Origin: JAGIBJ01 sp032119595
GTDB taxonomy: Bacteria > Actinomycetota > Thermoleophilia > Solirubrobacterales > Solirubrobacteraceae
DNA length: 64,000 bases
Reading direction: 5' to 3'
Assembly: GCA_032119595.1 (NCBI GenBank)
Contig: JAUMBQ010000006.1
Coordinates: 806,001 to 870,000, forward strand
Within the stretch, counting starts at the first letter, position 1. Each line of letters starts with the position of its first letter. The notes under the pieces were generated by a model that saw only the letters and a program-made list of their open reading frames with translations, had not been told where the DNA came from and ran no database searches. The position numbers were made by a program, and so were the translations under genes. Shown piece by piece: positions 37,638 to 45,188 of this stretch.

Positions 37638-38356
37638 GCCTGGGGGACCGCCGACCGACGTGGGATGAGGTCGTCGCCGCCGGCCTGGCGCTCGAGCGCG
37701 CGCAGGCGGTAGGTCGTCGACTTGGAGAGCAGCTCGTACCGGACCAAGGTCGCGAAGAGGACCGAGATCGCCACGAGGCAGATGAGGAAGGTGAGCGCGA
37801 CCGAGCCCGGCATCGAGCCGTCGGTCGAGTTGGTGAGCGTGCGCGGATGGAGGTACTCGTTGGCCATCCGCACGACCGCGAAGTTGATCGGCACGAACGC
37901 ACCGGCCACGACCGCGAAGACGCTCGCCGCGCGGGCCTGACGACGGGGATCGTCGATCGACAGGCGCAGCGGCTGGTAGCACGCGTAGAGCAGGAAGACG
38001 ATCAGGAACGACACGAGGAACGGCTCGTCCCAACTCCACCAGGCACCCCACGCCGTCTTGCCCCAGATCGCGCCCGTGATGAGCACGGCGACGGCGAAGA
38101 TCTGGGCCATGTGGATGGCGACGTACGAGCGCAGATCCGACCCGGGCTTGCCGCCCCGCAGGTGGCGCAGGCCGTGGTAGCCGCCGATCACGAATCCGAC
38201 CAGGGCCACGAGCCCGAGCGGCACGTGGAGATAGAAGATCTTCTGCCGGAAGCCCTGATCGGTGTCGATCGGCGCCCAGAAGAAGGCCAGCCCGTAACCG
38301 ACTGCCAGGAGCAGCACGGTCAGGAGGGTGAGAGGGCGCAGGCCGCGGACGGTCAT
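37634..38356 (-). CDS. ccmC: Cytochrome c biogenesis protein CcmC (heme-handling)
   Basis: A 240-residue membrane protein with six hydrophobic helices. The WWD heme-binding motif reads WGAWWSWDEP (near residue 105), flanked by His residues in YLHVP (near 45) and AIHMAQ (near 82), the expected heme ligands. CcmC presents heme to CcmE. No ccmE, ccmF or ccmH is in the window. Confidence 0.9.
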   Translation of the reverse strand: MTVRGLRPLTLLTVLLLAVGYGLAFFWAPIDTDQGFRQKIFYLHVPLGLVALVGFVIGGYHGLRHLRGGKPGSDLRSYVAIHMAQIFAVAVLITGAIWGKTAWGAWWSWDEPFLVSFLIVFLLYACYQPLRLSIDDPRRQARAASVFAVVAGAFVPINFAVVRMANEYLHPRTLTNSTDGSMPGSVALTFLICLVAISVLFATLVRYELLSKSTTYRLRALERQAGGDDLIPRRSAVPQA

Positions 38357-38370
38357 GGAAGAGGGGAAGG

Positions 38371-39048
38371 TCAGTCCTCTACGAGGTACTCGCCGACAAC
38401 CGAGCCGACAAGCGCAAGAACCACAGCATAGATGGCCAGAACGGCCGGCCAGCGCAACGCAAGTGCCTCTGCGCCGGGCTCGAGCACCGGAGCGAGCGCC
38501 GCCTGGGCCGCGATGAGCGCCGGGATCGCGAGCGGGACGACCAGGATTGGCACCACCAGCTCTCGGGATCTGGCCCCGATGGCCATCCCGGCGACCAGCC
38601 CACCGATCGTCGCCAGTGTGAGATCGAGCAAGAAGAGCACGAGCAGCACCTCCGGGAGCACCGGAAGCAGCGACGGGCCGAAAAGAAGGAGTCCGAACGC
38701 GGGCACGAGCACGACCTCCAGCGCGGCCAGCACGAGGGCGAGTCCGACGACTTTGGCCGCCAGGAGCGCCCCGGGCGGCGCCGGGCTGAGGAGGAACTGC
38801 TCGATCCCGCCGTCGCGTTCCTCGCCCGCGAAGAGGCGCGACACGCCAAGCAGCGCCGCGAACAGCAGCGGCACCAGGAGCGCTCCGGCCGCGAGGTCGC
38901 CTTCGACGGCGTCTTCGTCGAACGCGAACCGCAGCACGACCATCGTGCCGAGCGCGAGCAGCCCCATCGCGGGCAGCAGCTCGAAGCTGCGCCGCTCCAG
39001 CAGCAGGTCCTTGCGCAGGACGACCCAGACGGTGCGAAGGCCGGTCAT
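38371..39048 (-). CDS. ccmB: Heme exporter subunit CcmB
   Basis: A 225-residue membrane protein with six hydrophobic segments. N-terminal VLRKDLLLERRSFELL is typical of CcmB, as is FAGEERDGGIEQFLLSP (near residue 75). It should form the membrane part of CcmABCD. It overlaps ccmA by ATGA and lies 14 nt before ccmC. Confidence 0.88.
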   Translation of the reverse strand: MTGLRTVWVVLRKDLLLERRSFELLPAMGLLALGTMVVLRFAFDEDAVEGDLAAGALLVPLLFAALLGVSRLFAGEERDGGIEQFLLSPAPPGALLAAKVVGLALVLAALEVVLVPAFGLLLFGPSLLPVLPEVLLVLFLLDLTLATIGGLVAGMAIGARSRELVVPILVVPLAIPALIAAQAALAPVLEPGAEALALRWPAVLAIYAVVLALVGSVVGEYLVED

Positions 39049-39785
39049 GGGCGGTACAGCGCCTCGACCTCGGCGGCGGTGATCCCGCTCGCCGATCCGA
39101 CGTACTTCACGGCAGCCGCTGGCCCGAGGACGACGACCTGATCGGCCTCCGCCAACCCGGCCGCCGGATCGTGGCTCGCAATCACGCGCGTGCGGCCCGG
39201 CCGCGCCGCGATCAATCCGGCGACCAGCTCAGCCGCGACCGGATCGAGGTTGGCGAGCGGCTCGTCGAGCAGCAGCAGGGCCGGGTCGCTGAGCAGTGCA
39301 CGGGCGACCGCCGACCGCTGGATCAATCCGCGTGAGAGTGCGCCAACGGGCTGATCGCGACGCTTGACCAAGTCCGCAAGCACGATCACCTCGTCGACGC
39401 GCGCGTCCGGCAAACCGTGCAGGCGCGCGTGGTAGCGCAGGTTCTCGGCGATCGAGAGATCGCGGTAAAGCAGCGGCTGGTGGGCGACCAAGCCGACATG
39501 TCCGCGCAGGGCCCAGCGGTCCTTCGGTAGCTCGTGCCCGAGCACCCGCAGCGTGCCGCCGTGCGGCGACCGGAGCCCGGCCAGCAGCGACAGGAGCGTC
39601 GACTTTCCCGTGCCGTTCGCTCCGAACAGCGCAACGGTCTGGCCGGTCTCGATGCGCAGCGCCAGGTCGCGGATGACCGGCCGCAGGCCGTGCGCCGCGA
39701 GGAGTCCTTCGGCGAGGATCGCGGGCGCTTGCCCCGCGGGCTGACCCGTTGACGCGGCCGGGCTGGCCGCTGGCGCTGGAGGCAC
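39045..39785 (-). CDS. ccmA: Heme exporter ATP-binding subunit CcmA
   Basis: A 246-residue ABC ATPase. Walker A is GANGTGKST (near residue 55); the signature is LSRGLIQRSAVARALL, where SRG replaces SGG as in other CcmA proteins; Walker B is LLLLDEP, followed by the H-loop ASHD. GTG start. The first ~24 residues are Ala/Pro-rich and probably disordered. It powers release of CcmE-heme from the CcmABCD complex. Confidence 0.88.
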   Translation of the reverse strand: MPPAPAASPAASTGQPAGQAPAILAEGLLAAHGLRPVIRDLALRIETGQTVALFGANGTGKSTLLSLLAGLRSPHGGTLRVLGHELPKDRWALRGHVGLVAHQPLLYRDLSIAENLRYHARLHGLPDARVDEVIVLADLVKRRDQPVGALSRGLIQRSAVARALLSDPALLLLDEPLANLDPVAAELVAGLIAARPGRTRVIASHDPAAGLAEADQVVVLGPAAAVKYVGSASGITAAEVEALYRP

Positions 39786-39788
39786 GCG

Positions 39789-40367
39789 CTATTCGTCTTC
39801 GTCGGGGAAGTCCGCGTCGTCGCCGACGATGAACTCCTCGTCCTCGTCGTCATCGTCGTGCGACGCGATGCGCTCGTCGCGAGGATCCGGACCGGAGATG
39901 CGTCCGCTGAGCTGGGCCTGCACCGACGGCAGCACCGGGGCGAGCGCTGCCAGGGCCGCTTCGATCATCCGCACGTCGCGGGGCAGGTTGAGCACGAGCG
40001 TTTCGCCGGCGATGCCGCACGCACCGCGCTCCAGGGTGCCTTCGGCGGCTTCGTCGGCCAGCGCACGGCGCACCAGCTCTTCGAGACCAGGAACGCGTCG
40101 CTCGACGATGATCGACGTGAGTTCGGGGACGATGTCGTCCGGGCCGATGCTCGCGCCACCGCAGGTCAGCAGCAGCGACACGCCCTCGTCGATGTAGTGC
40201 TGCAGCCGCTCCTCGAACAGCTCGCCGCCGAGCGGGACGAGCTCGATGGCGAGCACGTCGCCACCGATCGCCTCCACGCGGGCGGCAACCTCCGGGCCGT
40301 ACTCCTCCACGGAGACCTGAGGATTGTGGTTGTCGTGAGCGATCACGATGACGGACGAGATAGTCAT
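39789..40367 (-). CDS. MogA/MoaB-type molybdopterin-binding domain protein with acidic tail
   Basis: A 192-residue protein. The fold signature is LLLTCGGASIGPDDIVPE (near residue 65), a degenerate version of the family TTGGTG..xDxTPE, with the Asp kept. It is followed by VPGLEELVRRAL and a C-terminal LVLNLPRD. MogA adenylates molybdopterin; the altered GGTG motif makes that activity doubtful. The last ~30 residues are very acidic (DDDDEDEEF). It overlaps the siroheme gene by ATGA and sits 3 nt before ccmA, so it belongs to the operon although no molybdenum gene is near. Confidence 0.7.
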   Translation of the reverse strand: MTISSVIVIAHDNHNPQVSVEEYGPEVAARVEAIGGDVLAIELVPLGGELFEERLQHYIDEGVSLLLTCGGASIGPDDIVPELTSIIVERRVPGLEELVRRALADEAAEGTLERGACGIAGETLVLNLPRDVRMIEAALAALAPVLPSVQAQLSGRISGPDPRDERIASHDDDDEDEEFIVGDDADFPDEDE

Positions 40368-41110
40368 GCGACGAGCCTCTGCTGTGCGGCCTGTTGGGCT
40401 TCGCCGATGACGTCTTGGAGCTCGGCCGACCGCCCGTCGCGCAGAAGCGCGATGGGGTCCGGGGTGCCCTCGACGATGCCTTCGAAGAACTGCTTGCGGT
40501 CCTGATATGTCGGAAGCGTGGCTTTCGCCCAGCCCCGCACCTCGTTGAGGGCGATCGCCAGCTGGGCGTACTCCTCGCCGAAGTGCTCGGCGATTTCGCG
40601 CTTCATGCGCTTGGCCAGCGCGGGCGAAGCGCCAGCGGTGGAGATCGCGATCGCGAGCGGGCCGGTGCGCAGGATGGCGGGCAAGATGAAGTTGCAGAGC
40701 GGTGGCACGTCCACGACGTTGACCAGCATCGCGCGTCGCTCGGCGTCGTCGTAGACGCGGATGTTGACGTCGGTGTCGTCGGTGCTGGCAATCACCAGGA
40801 AACGCCCGACGAGATCCGTCGGCTCGTAGTCGCGCGCGATGTGCTCGATCGAGCCTTCGTCGGCGAGGTCCTGCAGCGCCGGGATGAGCTGCGGCGAGAT
40901 CACCGTGACGCGGCCGTCGCACGCGAGCAGACCCTCGACCTTCTCCAGGCCGATCTCACCGCCGCCGACCACGAGGCAGCTGCGGTTCGTGAGGCGCAGG
41001 CATGCGATGTAGAACGGCGTGGCGAGCATGTCGCGCACGCACGACTGATCGCACTTGCCCAGCCGGAACTGGCACACGCAGTCCTTTCCCGTGAAAACCT
41101 GTGCTGGCAT
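40364..41110 (-). CDS. Precorrin-2 dehydrogenase / sirohydrochlorin ferrochelatase, Met8/CysG-N type
   Basis: A 248-residue enzyme taking precorrin-2 (product of CobA) to siroheme for sulfite or nitrite reductase. YIACLRLTNRSCLVVGGGEIGLEKV carries the NAD site GGGEIG (cut from a longer block); ASTDDTDVN and the active region FILPAILRTGPLAIAISTAG follow. It starts the nine-gene operon. The N-terminal ~30 residues are an unusual extension with four Cys (CVC, then GKCDQSC) before the domain proper. ATG at 41026 would remove it, but no ribosome-binding site favours that start. Confidence 0.85.
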   Translation of the reverse strand: MPAQVFTGKDCVCQFRLGKCDQSCVRDMLATPFYIACLRLTNRSCLVVGGGEIGLEKVEGLLACDGRVTVISPQLIPALQDLADEGSIEHIARDYEPTDLVGRFLVIASTDDTDVNIRVYDDAERRAMLVNVVDVPPLCNFILPAILRTGPLAIAISTAGASPALAKRMKREIAEHFGEEYAQLAIALNEVRGWAKATLPTYQDRKQFFEGIVEGTPDPIALLRDGRSAELQDVIGEAQQAAQQRLVA

Positions 41111-41262
41111 TGGTCTGGCCAGCGTACTTCCTGCGTACCCCTGGCATCAGCGATGCCTCGACGAACATGCGCAAGCCCGCTGAAGATCTCCGGCGACCGA
41201 CCGATCACCTGGGTGACCGGACGATCGTCTCCGGCACACCGGACCACGGGACCCTTACGGCA

Positions 41263-41457
41263 ATGACCAACCCGCAGCACAGCGCAGAGCTCATTCCTTT
41301 CGATCAGGTTCACCGGCTCGTGCAGGAACGCCGCCAGCGTGCATCGGCCAAGGCCGACCCTGACGCAGGCTCTCTGATGGCGGCGCGCACCAGCCAGGTG
41401 CGCCGTCTCCTCACCGAGTCCCGCGTGCGTGCAACGACCGGTCCCGAAGTCGCGTGA
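41263..41457 (+). CDS. Small protein coupled to the MpaB-like oxygenase
   Basis: A 64-residue hydrophilic, helical protein (PFDQVHRLVQERRQRASA). The frame is open upstream to 41101, but the ATG at 41263 begins where charged, codon-biased sequence starts. Its TGA overlaps the GTG of the next gene (GTGA), which supports it as a real gene. No family recognised. The divergent spacer 41111-41262 should hold promoters for it and for the tetrapyrrole operon; I see no clear consensus. Confidence 0.55.
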   Translation: MTNPQHSAELIPFDQVHRLVQERRQRASAKADPDAGSLMAARTSQVRRLLTESRVRATTGPEVA

Positions 41458-42371
41458 CAGGCACCGCAAGGCCTCCCGTCGAACGCCGCGCGCGCAAGCG
41501 CAGCACCCAGCTCGACCGTCCATTCTTTCCCGAGGGCTCGCTGATCCGCGAGGTGCAGCGGGAGCGTGTCGTCGCCATGTCTGGCGCTCGGGCACTGTTC
41601 ATGCAGGCCGCGCACCCGGTCGCGTTCGTCGGATTCTTCAGCAGCAGCGCAGCGCTGGATAACCCACATCCGCGGTTGGCAAGGACCGCCCTCGCGATCA
41701 ACACCGTGATCTACGGGACCGAGCGCCAGGCGCGCGAGGTCGAGGAGATCGTGGGCGAGATGCACGCGCGCGTGAGCGGCGTAACGACCGAGTCGGTCGG
41801 GATCTTTCCGGCTGGCACGCCGTACCGCGGCGACGACCCCGACCTACTCCTCTGGATCCTCGCGGCCTTCATCGACTCGTCGTATCTCGCGTTCGAGAAG
41901 TACGTCCGGCCACTGTCGGATGAGGAGCGCGACGAGCTCTGGCAGCAGTGGCGGCGCGTCGGGGCCGTGTTCGGCCTGGGCAAGACCGACATGCCGTCGA
42001 GCTACGAGATCTTCCGCCACTACGTCGAAGGCATGCTTGCCAGCGGGCAGCTCGTGGTGCCAGCATCGACGCGAGACTTCGCTCGTCGCGTGATCCTGAA
42101 CCCGCCATTGCCGCCGTACCTGCTGGCCGCGAGGGAACTCGTCAACCAGATGACGATCGACGCCCTCCCGCCGGACCTGCGCCAGCAGTTCGGCTTCGTG
42201 CCGGTGCCCGGCCGTGGGCTCGCCCTCGGCGCCTTCGCGACCTGGGTGCGCTGGGTCGCCAATCCCCTCGCCCCGCGGGTGGTGCGCGAGGTGCCCGAGA
42301 TGGTCATGCCTGCGCCCGACCGCAACTACGTCGACATCGTCGAGCTCGTGAACCGCGAGATGGCCGGCTAA
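41454..42371 (+). CDS. DUF2236 / MpaB-type oxygenase family protein
   Basis: A 305-residue protein with the family pattern: EVQRERVVAMSGARALFMQAAHPVA (cut here from a longer block; the conserved MQAAHP near residue 50 carries the His), an internal YRGDDPDLLLWILAAFIDSS with the conserved D..L..W region, and a C-terminal helical domain. Relatives include the fungal oxygenase MpaB and latex-clearing protein, which bind heme b. The actual reaction is unknown. GTG start at 41454. Confidence 0.8.
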   Translation: MTGTARPPVERRARKRSTQLDRPFFPEGSLIREVQRERVVAMSGARALFMQAAHPVAFVGFFSSSAALDNPHPRLARTALAINTVIYGTERQAREVEEIVGEMHARVSGVTTESVGIFPAGTPYRGDDPDLLLWILAAFIDSSYLAFEKYVRPLSDEERDELWQQWRRVGAVFGLGKTDMPSSYEIFRHYVEGMLASGQLVVPASTRDFARRVILNPPLPPYLLAARELVNQMTIDALPPDLRQQFGFVPVPGRGLALGAFATWVRWVANPLAPRVVREVPEMVMPAPDRNYVDIVELVNREMAG

Positions 42372-42411
42372 GCCGGCCCGGGCGGAGAGCCTGCCGGCGA
42401 CCCAGCCAACC

Positions 42412-42596
42412 ATGGGCTCCAAAAACCGCGCTCACCGCAGGAAACGGAGCCCACGACCCCAAGCGCGGCGACGCGGGCAACCGTGGGCTCCAAAATCCGC
42501 GCTCACCGCAGGAAACGGAGCCCACGATCCCAAGCGTGGCGACTCTGGCATCCATGGGCTCCAAAATCCGCGCTCACCGCAGGAAGCGGAGCCCAC
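42412..42596. repeat. 71-bp tandem repeat with palindrome, about 2.6 units
   Basis: Units begin at 42412, 42483 and 42554. Each opens (G)TGGGCTCCAAAA, passes CGCTCACCGCAGGAA and closes GGAGCCCACGA, so GTGGGCTCC pairs with GGAGCCCAC over a ~25-nt loop. Linkers between palindromes (CCCAAGCG-GGCGAC) are also repeated. It fills the spacer between two convergent genes (42372-42629). Confidence 0.9.
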
Positions 42597-42629
42597 GATC
42601 GGGCGCACCTCTGCGGGGAAGGGCAGGCG

Positions 42630-43127
42630 TCAACGGCCACTTGCGCGTGGCCCGCGCGCATGGCGCCTCGCCTGCCGGGCCGGATCATCGGCTCGCCACT
42701 CGCGATACGCGTCCGGCAAGCAGACGCCGCAGGGGCGGTAGCCCGCGGCGCGGGCCGCCGCCTCGTCGAGGAAGAACACGCGGTGGGGCACGTAGCCGCC
42801 GCGGGCGATCGCGCGTAGCGCCGACGGGCAGTCGAGGCGTCCGTAGATCTTCGAACCACGATGCCCGCCGAAGGTGCCCGGCGCGGCACTCTCGAACGCC
42901 GTCGTTGGCCCGAGCAGCGTCCAGGTCCTGGACGCTTTGGCGGTCGTCACCGGGACGGGAGTCCCGGCCAGGTCGGCGGTGCTGACTAGACCGGCGGTGC
43001 TCAGCGGGTTTGGGGTGCTCTGTGGGTCGGCGGTGCTCAGCGGGTCGGCGGTGCTCAGCGGGTCGGCGGTGCTCAGCGGGTCGGCGGTGCTCAGCGGGTC
43101 GGCGGTGCTCAGCGGGTCGGGGCGCAT
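42630..43127 (-). CDS. Ada-type zinc-binding domain protein lacking the methyl-acceptor Cys
   Basis: A 165-residue protein from the ATG at 43127, 2 nt after the ogt stop. Residues ~3-35 are hexapeptide repeats (PLSTAD). The C-terminal ~80 residues match the Ada metal-binding domain: SKIYGRLDCPSA, VFFLDEAAARAAGYRPCGVC. Compared with E. coli Ada (FCRPSC...RPCKRC), the second, third and fourth Cys are kept, but the first, which accepts the methyl from phosphotriesters, is Gly. No AraC-type or Ogt domain is attached. It may bind DNA or sense damage rather than repair it (inference). Confidence 0.7.
   Translation of the reverse strand: MRPDPLSTADPLSTADPLSTADPLSTADPLSTADPQSTPNPLSTAGLVSTADLAGTPVPVTTAKASRTWTLLGPTTAFESAAPGTFGGHRGSKIYGRLDCPSALRAIARGGYVPHRVFFLDEAAARAAGYRPCGVCLPDAYREWRADDPARQARRHARGPRASGR
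43036..43121. repeat. 18-bp tandem repeat encoding PLSTAD
   Basis: Unit CTCAGCGGGTCGGCGGTG repeated about 4.7 times from 43036; degenerate units extend to about 42990. It keeps the frame of the Ada-like gene. Confidence 0.9.
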
Positions 43128-43129
43128 CG

Positions 43130-43843
43130 TCACAGGAGGGGGAGCTGGCCCGCCGACACCGCAGTCCGCGCGTCGGCCTCGCTGGGTCTGGGGCTCGTGA
43201 TGGCTGCGCCCTCGAGTTCCAGCAGCGCGCGTTTGCGATCCAGCCCGCCCCGGTACCCCGTGAGGGAGCCGTCGCCGCCGATCACGCGGTGGCACGGGAT
43301 CACGATCGGGATCGGCGTGCGCCCGACGGCCGCCGCGACGGCCCGCGCAGACGTCGGCTGGTCTGGCCGCTCGGCCGTGATCTCGGCGGCGATGGCACCG
43401 TACGTCCGGGTCGCGCCGAGCGGGATCGCGATCAGTGCCCGCCACACCCGCTGCTGAAACGGCGTGCCCTGCGGGTCGATCGTGAGGTCGAACGGCGACC
43501 GCTCCCCGGCGAAGTAGGCGCGGAGCTGACGGCACGCTGCCGCGAGGTGCCACACCACCGGCGGGTACGTGCCTGGCGCGAGCCTCGGGGATACACCACC
43601 GACCGGCCCCGGCACCGCCGATTCCAGGCGCGTGCGGTCGTCCATCGCGGGGAGCGTTTCGTCGGCGAACCATACGTTCCGCAGGCCCGCGTCGGTGGCA
43701 ACGAGCGTCAGCGGACCGACGCCGGAGTCAAGCACCGTCCACCGTGTCTCGGGGGCATGCAGGGCACTCGACGAGCCTGCACTCGATCGCTCAGCCGACG
43801 TTCCATCACCGGGCCGGCCGCCGACGGAACGTGACCCGCTCAT
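43130..43843 (-). CDS. ogt: Methylated-DNA--protein-cysteine methyltransferase (first paralogue)
   Basis: A 237-residue suicide repair protein. The N-terminal ribonuclease-like domain is followed by the HTH/active-site domain: GTPFQQRVWRALIAIPLGATRTYGAI (cut from a longer block), the arginine finger region SARAVAAAVGRTPIPI and the acceptor motif IPCHRVIGGDG (near residue 190). It moves a methyl group from O6-methylguanine to its Cys. A 4-nt overlap links it to the second paralogue upstream. Confidence 0.92.
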   Translation of the reverse strand: MSGSRSVGGRPGDGTSAERSSAGSSSALHAPETRWTVLDSGVGPLTLVATDAGLRNVWFADETLPAMDDRTRLESAVPGPVGGVSPRLAPGTYPPVVWHLAAACRQLRAYFAGERSPFDLTIDPQGTPFQQRVWRALIAIPLGATRTYGAIAAEITAERPDQPTSARAVAAAVGRTPIPIVIPCHRVIGGDGSLTGYRGGLDRKRALLELEGAAITSPRPSEADARTAVSAGQLPLL

Positions 43844-44508
43844 GCCGACGCCTCCAACTCGAGCAGCGCCGTCTTCATCGGCACGCCTCCGAGGTACTGC
43901 CCGACCGCCCCGTCGGACCGCAGCACGCGATGGCACGGGACGAGGATCGGCAGCGGGTTGGTCGCGAGCGCCGAGCCAGCCGCCCGGACCGCCTTCGGGC
44001 TTCCGGCCGACTCGGCCACCTGCCCGTACGACGCGGTTTCGCCGAAGGGGATGCGCGCGGTCGCCTCGAGCACCTGTCGGCGGAACGCCGCCGTGAGGGC
44101 CCAGTCGAGCGGCACGTCGAACGTGTGCCGGGTGCCCTCGAAGTACTCGTCGAGCTGGTGCCGCGTGGCCGCGATCGTCGGCGTCGCCGCCCGCCACACC
44201 CGCGGAGACACGTTGGTGGCGAGCTGTGCGAGCACGCCCTCCGCGTCCTCGGTCGGCAGAGCCACGCGGACCACGCCGACGTTGGTCGCGCCGACCAGCA
44301 GCAGCCCGAACGGCGACTCGTGCGCCTCGAACGCTACGTCGAACGCGCCCTCATCGACCACTCGCGCGTCGAGCCGCGCGCGTGCCTCCGCCCACGCGGA
44401 GTCTTCGACAGCCGGTCCGCCTCCGGCCGACGCCCCTGCGTCAGCGCGGTCCGACCCATCGCCAGACAGCAGCTGCGCTGCCCACACCTCGTCTTCGCTC
44501 TGCCTCAT
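43840..44508 (-). CDS. Methylated-DNA--protein-cysteine methyltransferase (second paralogue)
   Basis: A 222-residue Ogt-family protein with the acceptor motif VPCHRVLRSDG (near residue 192) and YGQVAESAG plus AAGSALATNPLPIL before it. The first ~55 residues are an acidic, Gly/Ala-rich extension not needed for the fold. The ATG at 44508 is chosen because the predicted ECF -10 element ends 5 nt upstream, giving a leaderless mRNA; no Shine-Dalgarno sequence is present. It is the first gene of ogt-ogt-Ada-like. Confidence 0.9.
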   Translation of the reverse strand: MRQSEDEVWAAQLLSGDGSDRADAGASAGGGPAVEDSAWAEARARLDARVVDEGAFDVAFEAHESPFGLLLVGATNVGVVRVALPTEDAEGVLAQLATNVSPRVWRAATPTIAATRHQLDEYFEGTRHTFDVPLDWALTAAFRRQVLEATARIPFGETASYGQVAESAGSPKAVRAAGSALATNPLPILVPCHRVLRSDGAVGQYLGGVPMKTALLELEASA

Positions 44509-44513
44509 ACGGG

Positions 44514-44544
44514 TAAGACGACACCAAGCTCCCGCGCGTGAGAT
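44514..44544 (-). promoter_or_regulatory. Predicted ECF-sigma promoter of the ogt-ogt-Ada-like unit
   Basis: On the minus strand ATCTCACGC (44536-44544), 15 nt, CGTCTTA (44514-44520), then 5 nt to the ATG at 44508. The same two blocks at the same spacing lie before alkB. CGTC is a common core of ECF -10 elements. Confidence 0.7.
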
Positions 44545-44597
44545 GCGCGACCGGCGCGATGCCCGCCGGCTCATCGAGGACCGTCGAAAGCGGCGAA

Positions 44598-45188
44598 TCA
44601 GCCGGGATCGTCGGCGACCAGCGTGCGCAGTCGCCGCAGGCCCTCGAACACGTTGCGGCGCACGGCGTCCGGCGAGATCTCCATCACCGACGCGATCTCG
44701 GAATTGGTGAGATCGGCGAGGTAGCGGAGGGTGACGGCCTCTCGTTGCTTGGCCGGTAGCGCGCGCACGTGCACCCAGGCCGTGCCCGCTAGCGGGTCGA
44801 CGGCGATGCCATGACAGCGGCGGTCGGCGACCACCTCGACCTCCTCCGGCGCTCCCGCGGGCCGTGGTCGGCGCTGTTCGGCGCGGCCGGCGTCGATCGT
44901 CTTGCGGTGCGCGATCGAGAAGAGCCAGCCGCGTACCGCACCCGGGTCACGAAGCTCGGGGTAGGAACGCAGTGCAGAGATCATGGCCTCCTGAAACGCG
45001 TCCTCGCCGGCCTGCGGACCGCTTCGGGCGATGCAGAACCGCAGCACCGCCGGCCCGTGCGCTTCGACCACTAGCTCGAACGGCGGCAACCCCGAACGCC
45101 TCGGCTGGCGATTGGCACGGGCCGGTGCAGCGCCTCCACTCGCTGCCAAAGCCGCGTGCCCATCCTCGGGCTCAGCGACGTCGCTCAT
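44598..45188 (-). CDS. ECF-type RNA polymerase sigma factor
   Basis: A 196-residue sigma factor with region 2 (VLRFCIARSGPQAGEDAFQEAMISAL, given here as its span ~50-75; RGWLFSIAHRKTID at ~90) and region 4 (LPAKQREAVTLRYLADL, then NSEIASVMEISPDAVRRN). The C-terminus ends soon after region 4, so no ECF41-like extension. It shares an ATGA overlap with tag and is the third gene of alkB-tag-sigma. No anti-sigma gene is adjacent. The shared promoter suggests it activates itself and both repair operons. Confidence 0.88.
   Translation of the reverse strand: MSDVAEPEDGHAALAASGGAAPARANRQPRRSGLPPFELVVEAHGPAVLRFCIARSGPQAGEDAFQEAMISALRSYPELRDPGAVRGWLFSIAHRKTIDAGRAEQRRPRPAGAPEEVEVVADRRCHGIAVDPLAGTAWVHVRALPAKQREAVTLRYLADLTNSEIASVMEISPDAVRRNVFEGLRRLRTLVADDPG

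Noticed and set aside
35998..37902. hemA start far upstream, giving 634 residues
   Set aside because: The extra N-terminus overlaps ccmD and ccmC in another frame and is Arg/Ser-rich; the conserved start MSELLTVGVSHRT fits ATG 37335 with an ATGA overlap.
39789..40922. 377-residue version of the MogA-like protein
   Set aside because: The added part is antisense-like sequence within the siroheme gene; ATG 40367 begins the fold and overlaps the upstream stop by 4 nt.
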